This document shows, piece by piece, positions 33,617 through 42,184 of a stretch of 52,854 bases of DNA (its first letter is position 1; each line of letters opens with the position of its first letter). This stretch comes from Candidatus Flexifilum breve. Lineage in GTDB: Bacteria > Chloroflexota > Anaerolineae > Aggregatilineales > Phototrophicaceae. A model generated the notes under the pieces. That model searched no databases. It was not told where the DNA came from and was given only the letters and a program-made list of their open reading frames with translations. Location: assembly GCA_016717205.1 (NCBI GenBank), contig JADKGC010000018.1:1-52854 (forward strand), read 5' to 3'. Made by a program: the position numbers and the translations under genes.

Positions 33617-34069
33617 GTGCCTTTGTCCGTCGATCCCCCCATCCGCCTGCTGATACATTATCAAACTCTCTACCCTGACCAGTCGCCCCAGTGGATTGTC
33701 GTGCCACCGGGACGGGTGATGTGGGTGGCCGCGAAGCCGGGGGAGGATGAGCGCTACACGGTCTACGATGTGGAAACGGAAACTGAAGCGACCTTCAGTC
33801 GGCAGAGCGCCAAGAGCAAGCGCACGGTGCTCAATCGACCGCTGCCGCGGTGGGCGCGCTATGCCGCCGGGGTGATTCTGCTGCTGGACGATGCGCCGGG
33901 CGTCGATGCGGTGATTTGTGGCGATGAAGCCGCCGGGGTGCGCTATGAGCACTCGCTCGGCGTGGCCTTCACCGCGCTGATGTGGGAGATGCTCGGCCTC
34001 TCTTATGACGAACGCGCGCTGGTCGATTTCACCGAGCGCGTCCGCCGGGAGTACGTCGAAACGAGTTAA
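33617..34069 (+). CDS. Degenerate N-terminal galactokinase-like (GHMP) protein
   Basis: A 150-residue protein from GTG 33617 with GAGG upstream; the frame is open to 33599. The order of features follows the N-terminal half of galactokinases: QWIVVPPGRVMWVAAKPGED stands where WVVRAPGRVNLIGEHTDYN is expected. PRWARYAAGVILLL and GVDAVICGDEAAGVRYEHSLGVAFTALMWEMLGL stand where W-Y-GV and the GAGLSSS phosphate loop lie. The catalytic motifs are lost and the second half of the enzyme is absent. It may be a relic or a reused domain. The assignment rests on pattern alone. Confidence 0.55.
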   Translation: MPLSVDPPIRLLIHYQTLYPDQSPQWIVVPPGRVMWVAAKPGEDERYTVYDVETETEATFSRQSAKSKRTVLNRPLPRWARYAAGVILLLDDAPGVDAVICGDEAAGVRYEHSLGVAFTALMWEMLGLSYDERALVDFTERVRREYVETS

Positions 34070-34282
34070 AACCGCAGAGAAATAACGAAAATTAACCACA
34101 GAGAACACGGAGAACACAGAGGAAAATATCAAATCAACAAATAGGCACGCATCGGCTTTACAGAAAACACTGATCATTCTCTGCGGTCTTTGCGCTCTCT
34201 GCGGTTAACTTTATCTTTTGCTCTGTGTTCTCTGTGTTCCTGTGGTTCAGTCCTTTCTTTGTACTCTTTGCGGTAGGTTGCA
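34070..34282. repeat. Inverted low-complexity repeats (ACCACAGAGAACAC type)
   Basis: The gap holds ACCACAGAGAACACGGAG-like units at its left end and their complements (CTCTGTGTTCTCTGTG and similar) at its right end. The inside arms could form an imperfect long hairpin. Repeats of this style are scattered in many environmental genomes. I see no gene. Confidence 0.6.
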
Positions 34283-34741
34283 TTACCAGCCCAGCGACTT
34301 GACCGCTTTTTCGACCGATTCGGTCGCGCTGACGCCCAACTGTTCGTCGATGATGACGCCGTGTTCATCAATCACCCAGTGCGAGCGGACGACGCCCATG
34401 TACTTCTTGCCGTACATCGACTTTTCGCCCCACGCGCCCCACGCCTCTAACACCTGATGATCGGTGTCACACAGCAGGTTGTACTGCAAACCTTCTTTGA
34501 CCGCCCACTTTTTCTGATCTTTCGGCGCGTCCGGGCTGATGCCGAGCACGACCACGCCGTTCGCTTCCATCTTCGGGAACTGATCGCGGAAGCCGCAGGC
34601 CTGCGTCGTGCAGCCGCTCGTGCCTGCCTTGGGGTAGGCGAACAGCACGACTTTCTTACCGCGGAAGTCGCTCAAACGCACGGTGTTGCCATCCTGATTC
34701 GGCAGCGCGAAATCCGGCGCGGTCTCACCAATGGTCGGCAT
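34283..34741 (-). CDS. bcp: Thioredoxin-dependent peroxiredoxin, Bcp/PrxQ type
   Basis: A 152-residue peroxiredoxin from ATG 34741. The active-site stretch SGCTTQACGFRD carries the peroxidatic cysteine, with the resolving cysteine five residues later as in Bcp. APDFALPNQDGNTVRLSDFRGKKVVLFAYPKA is the usual N-terminal fold. It reduces hydrogen peroxide and organic hydroperoxides with electrons from thioredoxin. A close paralogue lies 64 bases upstream in the same direction, so the pair arose by tandem duplication. Confidence 0.93.
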   Translation of the reverse strand: MPTIGETAPDFALPNQDGNTVRLSDFRGKKVVLFAYPKAGTSGCTTQACGFRDQFPKMEANGVVVLGISPDAPKDQKKWAVKEGLQYNLLCDTDHQVLEAWGAWGEKSMYGKKYMGVVRSHWVIDEHGVIIDEQLGVSATESVEKAVKSLGW

Positions 34742-34805
34742 TTGCTGTCTCTCCTGTGTACGCACGCCAATCCGGTTCACATCGGCGCGTAATGCTCGGT
34801 AAAGG

Positions 34806-35291
34806 TTAATCGCCGGTGGGGGGAGGGATCGTCCCTATCGTAGCGGAGTTCAGCGCCTTGCGGACGCTCGTGCCCGGCAGCACATTGATCTGCTGGTCGA
34901 TGAGCACGCCGTTTTCGTCGATCACCCAGTATGAGCGGTTGATCATCGGGACTTTGACCAGCCCGAAGACCGGAATGCCCCACGCGCCCCACTGTTCGAC
35001 CATCACATGCTTGGGATCAGAGAGCAGGTCGTAGGGCAGATTCTTACTCGTCTGCCACTCTTTGAGCGTGGCTTGCCCGTCGCAGCTCAAACCGAGCACG
35101 ACGGCGTTATTGGTGCGAAACTCTTCCATATCATCGCGGAAACCACAGGCCTGCGCATTGCAGCCCGTCGTGTTGGCTTTGGGGAAGGCGAAGATCACCA
35201 CTTTCTGGCCGCGGAAATCGCTCAAACGCACGGTTTTGCCATCTTGATTCGGGAGCGCGAAATCCGGGGCTTTTTCGCCAATGGTCAGCAT
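34806..35291 (-). CDS. Second Bcp/PrxQ-type peroxiredoxin
   Basis: A 161-residue paralogue of the neighbouring Bcp gene. TTGCNAQACGFRD keeps both cysteines. The C-terminal half differs from the first copy (GIPVFGLVKVPMINRSYWVIDENG) and the tail is longer (IGTIPPPTGD), so the two may prefer different peroxides or partners. Both probably form one leftward operon. Confidence 0.9.
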   Translation of the reverse strand: MLTIGEKAPDFALPNQDGKTVRLSDFRGQKVVIFAFPKANTTGCNAQACGFRDDMEEFRTNNAVVLGLSCDGQATLKEWQTSKNLPYDLLSDPKHVMVEQWGAWGIPVFGLVKVPMINRSYWVIDENGVLIDQQINVLPGTSVRKALNSATIGTIPPPTGD

Positions 35292-35362
35292 AGTCCACCT
35301 TTGTTACGATAGAACAACTCTGAAGTGAGATATAGCTCGCTTAAATAAGAAGCGCTATAGAA

Positions 35363-37273
35363 ATGACTGATGCCCGCATGATTCGGCGACAAACTCTCAT
35401 CCCCCTTTTACCCTTGGCCGCGCTGCTGGTGATCTATGTCACTTCGTTGCAGACGATTCCCAATGGGTCGGAACACTATTTCATGATGGATGTGGGGGAG
35501 ACGCAGGTCGTCCTGAACACGTGGGGGACCCTGCACGCGACGGGCTATCCGCTGTATGTCATGTCCGGCAACCTGACCGTCGCCGCGCTGCGGCTGATCG
35601 GCGTCAGCCCGGTCACCGCGCCCGCCGTCGTCTCGCTCATCTGGATGCTGGCGGCGCTGGGACTGATCTACGTGCTCATGCGTCACCTCACCGGGCGCAC
35701 GGTCGTGCCCGCGCTCGTCGTGCTGGTCTACGGGCTGACGCGCACGGTCTGGATTCACGCGGTGATTCCCGAAGTCTACAGTTTCACGCTGTTTCTCATG
35801 GCGCTGCTGCTGATCATCGCCCTGTGGCGCGGTGCGGTGCGCTGGCGGGTGTTGTGGTTGGCATCGATTGGAGGCATCGGCATTGGTCAGCACCGCGCAG
35901 TCGCCATGTTCATCCCCGGTCTGGTCTATGCCACATGGGCAGATGTGCGGCTCGGGCTGCGCCGCCCGCTCACGTTGATCACCGCCGCGCTGCTCGGTCT
36001 CGCGGGGCTGCTGCCCTATGCCTACCTCTATCTGCGGGCACAGGCAGGCGGCGCATGGGTCTACGGCGACCCGGGGACGCTCGCCGGCCTCTGGGATCAG
36101 TTCACGGGCAAGGAGGCTTCACGCTTCATCGGCTCGATCACCTCGCTCGACGGTCTGATCGCGAATTACAACCTCGTCAACAGGGTGCTGCTCACCGACC
36201 TGACGCTGCCGGGGGTGCTGCTCGGCCTCGCCGGGCTGGTGATCGGTGTGCGCCGCCACGAAACACGCCGCGTAGCGCTCACGCTGACGCTGGTCGGCGC
36301 GGTCTGCTACGGCTTCCATGTGGTCGCCTACACGGATGTGCTCTCTGCGCTGATTCTTCCCGTAACGCTGGCGCTGGCCTTCGGGTGGCTGCTGCTGGTG
36401 GATTGGGTGTTACAAACCAGCGTCTTTGTAGGGACGAGGCATGCCTCGTCCTCAAATCAGGTTCCCAAAACAGGACGAGACATGTCTCGTCCCTACAGTC
36501 TGATCGCATCCACCGGCTTGACGTTCCTCGCCCTCATCAGCGCGGCGATCCTTTACGCGCAGAATCAGCCGTTCATTCATGAGCTGACGACCGACCTGAC
36601 CGGAGTCGAAACCATCGACCGCGTGCAGCTGCTGCCGCCCAACGCGACGATCATGCTGCCGTGGGGCGTGCATCACGCGGCGGTCGGTGTGGCACGGGAT
36701 GTGCTCGGGATGCGTCGGGATATCGGTCTCGTCGATCACAAAGCCGACTACGCCGCAGTCCTGCAAAACGGGCGTTTGTTCACGCTCTCGGATGTGTTCT
36801 ACAACCAGCCGATCTCGTGGTGGGAGGAGCGCCTTGGCCAGCCGATCTACCTGACCGCCGCCGCGCCGTATCTGGTCGAGATTGCCACGCGTCCGCGCCT
36901 CGGTCTGGTCGACGCGCAGGCCGAGATTGACGGCGTGATCGCGCTCGATTATTTTCTCGTGTGTCATGAGCAGCGGTTTTCGCTGGCGGTCAACTGGTAC
37001 ACGCCGACCGTCCCGGACCGCGATTTGAGCGTGTTCGTCCACGGGATCGATCTGGCGAACAATCTCGTCACCGCCGATCAGAGCGCGCCTGTCTATGGCT
37101 GGCGTCCGCTCACGACGTGGACGCCGCGCGAGATCGTTTCTGACCATTACCCGCTGCCGCGCGTCGGCGGCTTGCAAGAAGTCCGCTTCGGTCTGTATGA
37201 ACAGTTGCCAAGCGGTGAGTTTCGCAATACGGTTGAGTATGTGATCACCGATATCCCAGAGTGTTTGCCGTGA
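35363..37273 (+). CDS. DUF2723-type multi-pass membrane protein with an in-frame repeat insertion
   Basis: A 636-residue protein. The N-terminal signature DVGETQVVLNTWGTLHATGYPLYVMSG is that of the DUF2723 family, which is related to glycosyltransferases using lipid-linked sugars. About ten membrane segments follow, then a soluble C-terminal part. Residues about 356-378 (FVGTRHASSSNQVPKTGRDMSRPYS) are coded by two inverted copies of the dispersed GGACGAGG palindrome (36428-36496). They lie in frame between two hydrophobic segments, presumably as a loop. The protein probably transfers sugars outside the membrane. Confidence 0.8.
   Translation: MTDARMIRRQTLIPLLPLAALLVIYVTSLQTIPNGSEHYFMMDVGETQVVLNTWGTLHATGYPLYVMSGNLTVAALRLIGVSPVTAPAVVSLIWMLAALGLIYVLMRHLTGRTVVPALVVLVYGLTRTVWIHAVIPEVYSFTLFLMALLLIIALWRGAVRWRVLWLASIGGIGIGQHRAVAMFIPGLVYATWADVRLGLRRPLTLITAALLGLAGLLPYAYLYLRAQAGGAWVYGDPGTLAGLWDQFTGKEASRFIGSITSLDGLIANYNLVNRVLLTDLTLPGVLLGLAGLVIGVRRHETRRVALTLTLVGAVCYGFHVVAYTDVLSALILPVTLALAFGWLLLVDWVLQTSVFVGTRHASSSNQVPKTGRDMSRPYSLIASTGLTFLALISAAILYAQNQPFIHELTTDLTGVETIDRVQLLPPNATIMLPWGVHHAAVGVARDVLGMRRDIGLVDHKADYAAVLQNGRLFTLSDVFYNQPISWWEERLGQPIYLTAAAPYLVEIATRPRLGLVDAQAEIDGVIALDYFLVCHEQRFSLAVNWYTPTVPDRDLSVFVHGIDLANNLVTADQSAPVYGWRPLTTWTPREIVSDHYPLPRVGGLQEVRFGLYEQLPSGEFRNTVEYVITDIPECLP
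36428..36496. repeat. Inverted pair of palindromic repeats inside the DUF2723 gene
   Basis: Two copies, 36428-36451 and 36473-36496, face each other across a 21-base spacer. The outer arms GTAGGGACGAG and CTCGTCCCTAC are exact complements. The unit is a multiple of three and open in the frame of the gene, so it adds residues without breaking it. Confidence 0.85.
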
Positions 37274-37293
37274 GTGAAGCAAAGCGGATCATT

Positions 37294-37418
37294 GTAGGGA
37301 CGAGGCATGCCACGTCCTATTTGAAACTCGTTCAGACCAATCTCGCCCTGAATCCACGGTGGGGAGGCAACACGATGCCTGATCGTCATTATCACAGGAC
37401 GCGGCTTGCCTCGTCCCT
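37294..37418. repeat. Inverted pair of palindromic repeats around a gene start
   Basis: Copies at 37294-37318 and 37396-37418, both slightly diverged, face each other. The 77-base spacer contains the ribosome site (GGGGAGG, 37361-37367) and ATG of the lipoprotein gene. The right copy codes part of the signal peptide (RTRLASSLR). Confidence 0.75.
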
Positions 37419-38214
37419 CCGAATATTGGTGCTTTTGGGAATATTTGCCCTCCTGCTCGGCGCGTGTACCGGGCAGAATGCCGCGACCACGGCAGGCACG
37501 CCCGTCGTCGAATACAAACTGCTGGCGACACTCTACCTCTCGCCGACGCCCAACGACGCGGAGCGTGAAGCAACGCGCCTCGCGGTGCGCTCAGTGCCAG
37601 CCACGGCCATCCCGACGGCGACGCCCGCGCCGACCGTGTACGTCGGCGTGTTCCTCGGCGAAAACGACACGGTCGTCGATCCGGTCGTTGACCCGGCGCG
37701 CTATCAGGGTACGCTCACGGCGGGCAATCTGCCCACGCCGCTCCCAATCAACTGTCTGTACCCGATCGACGCGGTCTTTGGCACAGTGTGGATGACCAAC
37801 GAGTCGGCGCGCGCGGCGCTCGGTTGTCCCGGCGAACCCGCAACACCTTACATCGGCACAGTGCAGTTCTTCGAGCGCGGGGTGATGTACTGGCTGCCGA
37901 CGGGCGAAATCTGGACGGTGGCGCCGGGTGGTGCGCTTGGCGGCGTGTACTGGTATGTGCCGATTGCCCCGCCGGATCAGGGGTGGCAGGCGCAAGCACC
38001 GGACGGTCTGCGCGTGCCGGAGTTCAGCTTTGGGGCGCTGTGGCGCGCCAACGAGCAGATCCGGCAAACGCTCGGCTATGCGCGGGCGGACGAAAGCTCG
38101 GTGTCGATCACTGTGCAGCGCTTTGATGGCGGCGCGCTGATATTCGATCAGACGTCGGCGCAGGTGTTCACGCTCGTCGGTCGCGACGACGGCACGGCCT
38201 ACGGGCCGTATTAA
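37375..38214 (+). CDS. Secreted lipoprotein of unknown function
   Basis: A 279-residue protein from ATG 37375 with GGGGAGG eight bases upstream; the frame is open to 37261, but that part is repeat sequence. A basic N-terminus, a hydrophobic stretch and LLLGAC form a lipoprotein signal. A Thr/Pro-rich spacer (ATAIPTATPAPTVY) follows. The folded part has two similar segments (GTVWMTNESARAALGCPGEPATP and GALWRANEQIRQTLGYARADESS), each followed by a strand such as VQFFERGVMYWLP or VQRFDGGALIFDQ; this looks like an internal duplication seen in LGFP-like surface proteins. Function unknown. Confidence 0.75.
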   Translation: MPDRHYHRTRLASSLRILVLLGIFALLLGACTGQNAATTAGTPVVEYKLLATLYLSPTPNDAEREATRLAVRSVPATAIPTATPAPTVYVGVFLGENDTVVDPVVDPARYQGTLTAGNLPTPLPINCLYPIDAVFGTVWMTNESARAALGCPGEPATPYIGTVQFFERGVMYWLPTGEIWTVAPGGALGGVYWYVPIAPPDQGWQAQAPDGLRVPEFSFGALWRANEQIRQTLGYARADESSVSITVQRFDGGALIFDQTSAQVFTLVGRDDGTAYGPY

Positions 38215-38484
38215 AGCAAAGACTCAACGCAAAGACGCGAAGACGCAAGGGCGCAAAGTACAGGAGATAAAGCGTGTCGGCGAATTCGTAAAATAGGGGC
38301 TAATTCTGTCGGGGACGGCGGACGCCATGAGTCTAAAACAGGTCTGGAGGGGGGAGTGTAGGGACAGCAGCCTTGTCCTCTGTATCCTTCTCTAGAAATG
38401 AGGACGAGGATGCCGCCACGCACCCTACCCCCGAATGGCGTCCCACCGATTCTTCGTAGGGACGCGATTTATCGCGTCCGCAAA
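38213..38484. repeat. Repeat-rich intergenic region
   Basis: Three repeat types fill the gap. At 38213-38258 are units of GCAAAGACGCGAAGACGC style, matched in inverted form at 43221-43262. At 38358-38415 is a diverged copy of the interior of the MITE-like element at 31937 (CCTTGTCCTCTGTATCC ... AGGACGAGGATGC). At 38460-38479 is a perfect hairpin GGACGCGAT/ATCGCGTCC. No gene is visible. Confidence 0.7.
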
Positions 38485-38503
38485 ACCCACCTAGCCAAGT
38501 GAT

Positions 38504-39013
38504 TTAGGTCACGCACTGCGCCAGCAGTGTGGGGAGCTGATCGCGCAGTTCGAGGCGCTGTGTAGGATTGTAGAGCGTTGTGAACACCCAGTGATTCTGC
38601 TCGGGGGGCGCGCCGCGATCCGTGTAGTACAGGTCGAAGCTGTCGCGAATCAGCTTGTGATAGGCTTCCGCCTCGTAAAACGGCGCGGTGAACGCCAGCA
38701 GCTTTGAGCCGACGATAATCCGCGTCCCTTCCGCCTCCGCGACCGCCCACACGCCGATTACCGTGAGCGTCTTGTAGCCGAAATACCCAGCCGGACGATG
38801 CCAGATCAGCCCGCCGACCCATGGCGTCGGCTGCTTGCCGGTGAAGGCTTTCGCCCCCCAGCTCAAATTGGGCGAGAAACGTTTCGCCCGCAGCAGATCA
38901 AGCGCATCAAGCGCGTTCAACCCGTCGAGGATGCGCGCGAGTTCGTCCAACTGCGCTCGCCCGCGAATCTCGGAGATCTGTTCGAGGATGGTCTTCTTGC
39001 GTAGTCGTTTCAT
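38504..39013 (-). CDS. Conserved-looking hypothetical protein
   Basis: A 169-residue soluble protein. It begins with a basic helical part (MKRLRKKTILEQISEIRGRAQLDELARILDGLNALDALDLLRAKRF). The rest is beta-rich with aromatic residues (TPWVGGLIWHRPAGYFGYKTLTVIGVWAVAEAEG, QNHWVFTTLYNPTQRLEL). It has no signal peptide or membrane segment. I do not recognise the family. It stands alone between repeat blocks. Confidence 0.6.
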   Translation of the reverse strand: MKRLRKKTILEQISEIRGRAQLDELARILDGLNALDALDLLRAKRFSPNLSWGAKAFTGKQPTPWVGGLIWHRPAGYFGYKTLTVIGVWAVAEAEGTRIIVGSKLLAFTAPFYEAEAYHKLIRDSFDLYYTDRGAPPEQNHWVFTTLYNPTQRLELRDQLPTLLAQCVT

Positions 39014-39031
39014 GACTAGAGTATACCGCGA

Positions 39032-39059
39032 GTAGGGGCAAGCCGCGGCCTGCCCCCAC
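39032..39059. repeat. Palindromic repeat, diverged copy
   Basis: GTAGGGGCAAGCCGCGGCC continued by TGCCCCCAC is a variant of the dispersed palindrome, with GGGGCA in place of GGACGA. It lies between two leftward genes. Confidence 0.6.
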
Positions 39060-39084
39060 CTGAGAATTGACTATCAGCTACGCT

Positions 39085-40104
39085 TTAGTAGGCGTATTCG
39101 CGCATGCCGAGCGACACCAGCGCCGTCTTGATCATCTGGTTGGTGAAGCCCCACTCGTTGTCATACCAGCTCATCACTTTGACGAGGTTGCCGTCGACGA
39201 CGCGCGTCATATCCGCCTGCACGACGGAGGCGCGTGGATCTTGAATGAGATCCGACGAGACCAGCTCCTCTTCTGCCACCCCGAGGATGCCGTCGTAGCG
39301 CTCGGTCGCCGCTTCGCTGCGGAACACGTCGTTGATCTCCTCCACGGTCGTGTTGCGGCTGAGGAGCAGAGTGATATCCGCCATCGACACAATCGGCACT
39401 GGCCCGCGCACCGACACCCCGTCGAACTTGCCTTCCAGTTCCGGCAGCGCTTTCGCCGTCGCCGTGGCCGCACCCGTGCTCGACGGCACGAAGTTCGCCG
39501 CCGCCGCGCGTCCCCGGCGCATGTCTTTCTTCCCCCCGGGGCTGTCCACGAGCATTTGCGTGGCGGTGTAGGCGTGCAGCGTCGTCATGAGCGCCTTTTC
39601 CACGCCGAAATGCCGCTGCATGATCTCCATAATCGGGCCGATGTTGTTGGTGGTGCAGCTCGCGCACGAGAGGATGTTTTTCTGTCCGTCGGGACGATTA
39701 ACGCCGTGCACGACGGTCGGCACATCGGCGCTGCTCGTGGGGCCGGACAGGATGACCCACTTCGCGCCTGCCGTGATGTGCTTGGCCGCGTCTTCCTGCT
39801 TGGTGAAGATGCCCGTACATTCAAAGACCAGTTCGACGTTCATGGCACCCCAGGGGAGCTTCGTCGGGTCTTTTTCGCTGAGGTAAGCGATCGATTTGCC
39901 ATCGACGACGATGTTGCCGTCGCCCGCTTGGACGTTGCGAGCGTACCGACCGTAAACGGTATCGTACTTGAGGAGATAGACCATGTTTTCCAACGACCCG
40001 ATGTCGTTGACCGCAACCAGTTCCAGTTCCGGCGTATCCATGAGCAGCTTAAATGCCGCCCGTCCGATTCGACCCAGACCGTTGATCGCAACCCGCACAG
40101 CCAT
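39085..40104 (-). CDS. gap: Glyceraldehyde-3-phosphate dehydrogenase
   Basis: A 339-residue enzyme. The NAD-binding start VRVAINGLGRIGR, the catalytic cysteine in SCASCTTNNIGP, the phosphate-site HAYTATQMLVDSPGGKKDMRRGRAAAANFVPSSTGAA and the closing SWYDNEWGFTNQM are all present, so it is probably active. It converts glyceraldehyde 3-phosphate to 1,3-bisphosphoglycerate in glycolysis and the reverse in gluconeogenesis. NSASCTTN is more usual where this protein has SCASCTTN. The gene stands alone. Confidence 0.97.
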   Translation of the reverse strand: MAVRVAINGLGRIGRAAFKLLMDTPELELVAVNDIGSLENMVYLLKYDTVYGRYARNVQAGDGNIVVDGKSIAYLSEKDPTKLPWGAMNVELVFECTGIFTKQEDAAKHITAGAKWVILSGPTSSADVPTVVHGVNRPDGQKNILSCASCTTNNIGPIMEIMQRHFGVEKALMTTLHAYTATQMLVDSPGGKKDMRRGRAAAANFVPSSTGAATATAKALPELEGKFDGVSVRGPVPIVSMADITLLLSRNTTVEEINDVFRSEAATERYDGILGVAEEELVSSDLIQDPRASVVQADMTRVVDGNLVKVMSWYDNEWGFTNQMIKTALVSLGMREYAY

Positions 40105-40261
40105 AGACTGATGCTCCTATTCATAGAAGTAGCTCTCATAATTTGACGTGTTCTTAACGTGAATGTTTACATTCCGGTGTCTGCCGCTTTGGCCTTCGCC
40201 GCCTTACATCTTTGCGTTAGGTATTTTCTTTTCGTTACAATTGTTTTCGGAGGGAAACACC

Positions 40262-41365
40262 ATGCAAATTCAAGCCGCAGTCCTGTATACGCCCAATACC
40301 CCGTTCATTCTCGAAACGCTCACGCTCGACGACCCGCGCGCGGGCGAAGTCCGCGTGAAGATCGCCGCGTGCGGCGTGTGTCACAGCGATTACCATCTCG
40401 TCACCGGGACGACCCGCCATCCGCTGCCCGTTGTCTGCGGGCATGAAGGCGCGGGCGTGGTCGAAGCGGTCGGGGAGGGTGTCACGCGCATTCAGCCGGG
40501 CGATCACGTCATCCTTAACTGGGCTCCAGCCTGCGGCGACTGCTGGTACTGCCGCCACGATAAGCCGAATCTGTGCGCGACCTTCACCGATCCCATCTGG
40601 GCGGGCGTCATGCTCGACGGGACGACGCGCCTGCATCTGCCCAATGGCGATCCGGTCTATGCCTACTGCGGCCTCGCCTCGTTCGCCGATCATGTCGTCG
40701 TGCCGGAGCAAAGCTGCATCCCGATTCGCCGCGACGTCCCGCTGACCGCCGCTTCGCTGGTCGGGTGCGCGGTGGCGACGGGCGTCGGCGCGGCCTTCTA
40801 CACGGCGAACGTACGCCCCGGCGACAGCGTGGTCGTGATCGGGTGCGGCGGCGTCGGCTTGAACGTGCTGCAAGGCGCGGCGATCTGCGGCGCGAGTACC
40901 ATCATCGCTGTGGATACCAACCCGGCGAAAATGCGCATCGCCGAGGAATTCGGCGCGACGCACGCGCTGCTCTCGAATGACAATACCGTCGCGGAGATTC
41001 GCGCGCTCACGGGTGGGCGCGGCGCGGATCACGCCTTTGAGGCGGTCGGCCTGCCCAAGCTGCAAGAGATGGCGCTGGCGGCAGCACGTCCTGGCGGCAA
41101 CGTGATTCTCGCGGGCTTGTCGCCGATGGGTTCCTCGACCAATCTCCCCGGCTCGATCATCACGCGCGAGGAAAAATCGGTCAAAGGCAGCTACTACGGA
41201 TCGGTCGATTCGCAGCGCGATTTCCCACTGCTGGTGGATTTGTACGCGGCGGGCAAGCTCAAGTTGGATGAACTGGTCTCGCAGGAATATCGCCTTGAGG
41301 AGATCAACGAGGCGTTCGAGACGATGATGACGGGCAGCGTCGCCCGCGGGGTGATTGTGTTCTAG
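40262..41365 (+). CDS. Zinc-dependent alcohol dehydrogenase, class III-like
   Basis: A 367-residue medium-chain dehydrogenase from ATG 40262 with GGAGGG upstream. Catalytic zinc ligands are in CGVCHSDYH and GHEGAGVVE. The structural-zinc region has CGDCWYCRHDKPNLC with four cysteines. The Rossmann motif is VIGCGGVGLN. The overall pattern is closest to NAD-linked aryl-alcohol and S-(hydroxymethyl)thiol dehydrogenases. The substrate cannot be named from sequence alone. Confidence 0.9.
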   Translation: MQIQAAVLYTPNTPFILETLTLDDPRAGEVRVKIAACGVCHSDYHLVTGTTRHPLPVVCGHEGAGVVEAVGEGVTRIQPGDHVILNWAPACGDCWYCRHDKPNLCATFTDPIWAGVMLDGTTRLHLPNGDPVYAYCGLASFADHVVVPEQSCIPIRRDVPLTAASLVGCAVATGVGAAFYTANVRPGDSVVVIGCGGVGLNVLQGAAICGASTIIAVDTNPAKMRIAEEFGATHALLSNDNTVAEIRALTGGRGADHAFEAVGLPKLQEMALAAARPGGNVILAGLSPMGSSTNLPGSIITREEKSVKGSYYGSVDSQRDFPLLVDLYAAGKLKLDELVSQEYRLEEINEAFETMMTGSVARGVIVF

Positions 41366-41820
41366 TGCAACGTAAGTTACGCCTCATGCTGATATTGATA
41401 GTGGCACTGCTAACGCTCTGCGGCGCTGGCGCGTTCATCTGGGTACCGAGTTTGCAAGCATGTGATCGTCAGCACAGCGATTTCACACGCTTTTGCAGCG
41501 AACAAGAGGTGAAAGACTATTTGATCCAGAGTCTTTCCTTAGAAAGCACAACGGCGCAGGACGTGGTTCGGTTTGTGGCAGAAGCTCAAATAACCCACCG
41601 CTGGTTGCTGAGTGCCAACAAACAACCACTACAAAGCATTCAAGCCGATGACAGTCTGCGGTGTACTGTGGACGCACCAGCACCGAGCAGCGCTCACGAT
41701 ACGTGGATTGAACAACTTGAATATGCGATAGCTTGCCGTTGGGAATACCTGATTTCGTTCGAGCTTGTAAACGCGCGGTTGACGGCGATCAACGTCGGTA
41801 TGGGCGATCTGTGCTGGTAA
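41365..41820 (+). CDS. Small secreted or membrane-anchored hypothetical protein
   Basis: A 151-residue protein from a GTG that overlaps the stop of the dehydrogenase gene. The N-terminus is a signal or anchor (RLMLILIVALLTLCGAGAFIWV). The outer part has five cysteines (for example LQACDRQH, RFCSEQE, LRCTVD, IACRWE), which may form disulphides. No family is recognised. A terminator follows directly. Confidence 0.6.
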   Translation: MQRKLRLMLILIVALLTLCGAGAFIWVPSLQACDRQHSDFTRFCSEQEVKDYLIQSLSLESTTAQDVVRFVAEAQITHRWLLSANKQPLQSIQADDSLRCTVDAPAPSSAHDTWIEQLEYAIACRWEYLISFELVNARLTAINVGMGDLCW

Positions 41821-41824
41821 ACGT

Positions 41825-41849
41825 GAGGCGGGAGAGTCCCGCCTCTTTT
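41825..41849 (+). terminator. Intrinsic terminator after the dehydrogenase operon
   Basis: A perfect 9-bp stem GAGGCGGGA/TCCCGCCTC with a three-base loop is followed by TTTTATT on the plus strand, four bases after the stop at 41820. Confidence 0.85.
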
Positions 41850-42184
41850 ATTGCTCCGGTGGGACGAGCGGCAGCAGCGCGGCGATCAAAGCTGGAATAT
41901 CGTCTTGGGTGACATCCCAGATCATGTTCAACTTAATCCGGTGAAACTCGTGAATGACCACCGTACGCATTCCCACTATCGTGCGCCATTCGATCTCGGG
42001 ATGATCAATCCGCATGTCGTTTGATACCCCGGGCTGCCTCGCCAATCACTTGAATACAGCGAATGACGGCGGCATCTTGGCGGAGGCGATTCTGCAAGAA
42101 CTGATCGCGGGTAATGCCAGTCAAATAGCTCTGTATACGCCCTGCTGCATCCAGCATGTGAGCGAGAAGTTCTTCATCGGGCAT
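41848..42184 (-). pseudogene. HepT-type (DUF86) toxin, frameshifted
   Basis: The N-terminal part from ATG 42184 (MPDEELLAHMLDAAGRIQSYLTGITRDQF ... IQVIGEAARG) and the C-terminal part (VSNDMRIDHPEIEWRTIVGMRTVVIHEFHRI) are in different frames, with the shift near 42030. The RX4H motif of HepT (RTVVIH) is kept. HepT pairs with the nucleotidyltransferase antitoxin MntA, whose gene overlaps the start here. Real decay and a single-base sequence error are both possible. Confidence 0.75.

Noticed and set aside
34070..34282. Possible CRISPR-like repeats
   Set aside because: The units are short, imperfect and inverted, with no regular spacers, and no cas gene is present anywhere in the window.
39067..40146. 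A 359-residue open frame on the plus strand
   Set aside because: It is antisense to the GAPDH gene, whose protein motifs are unmistakable.
40235..41065. A 276-residue open frame on the minus strand
   Set aside because: It is antisense to the zinc alcohol dehydrogenase gene.
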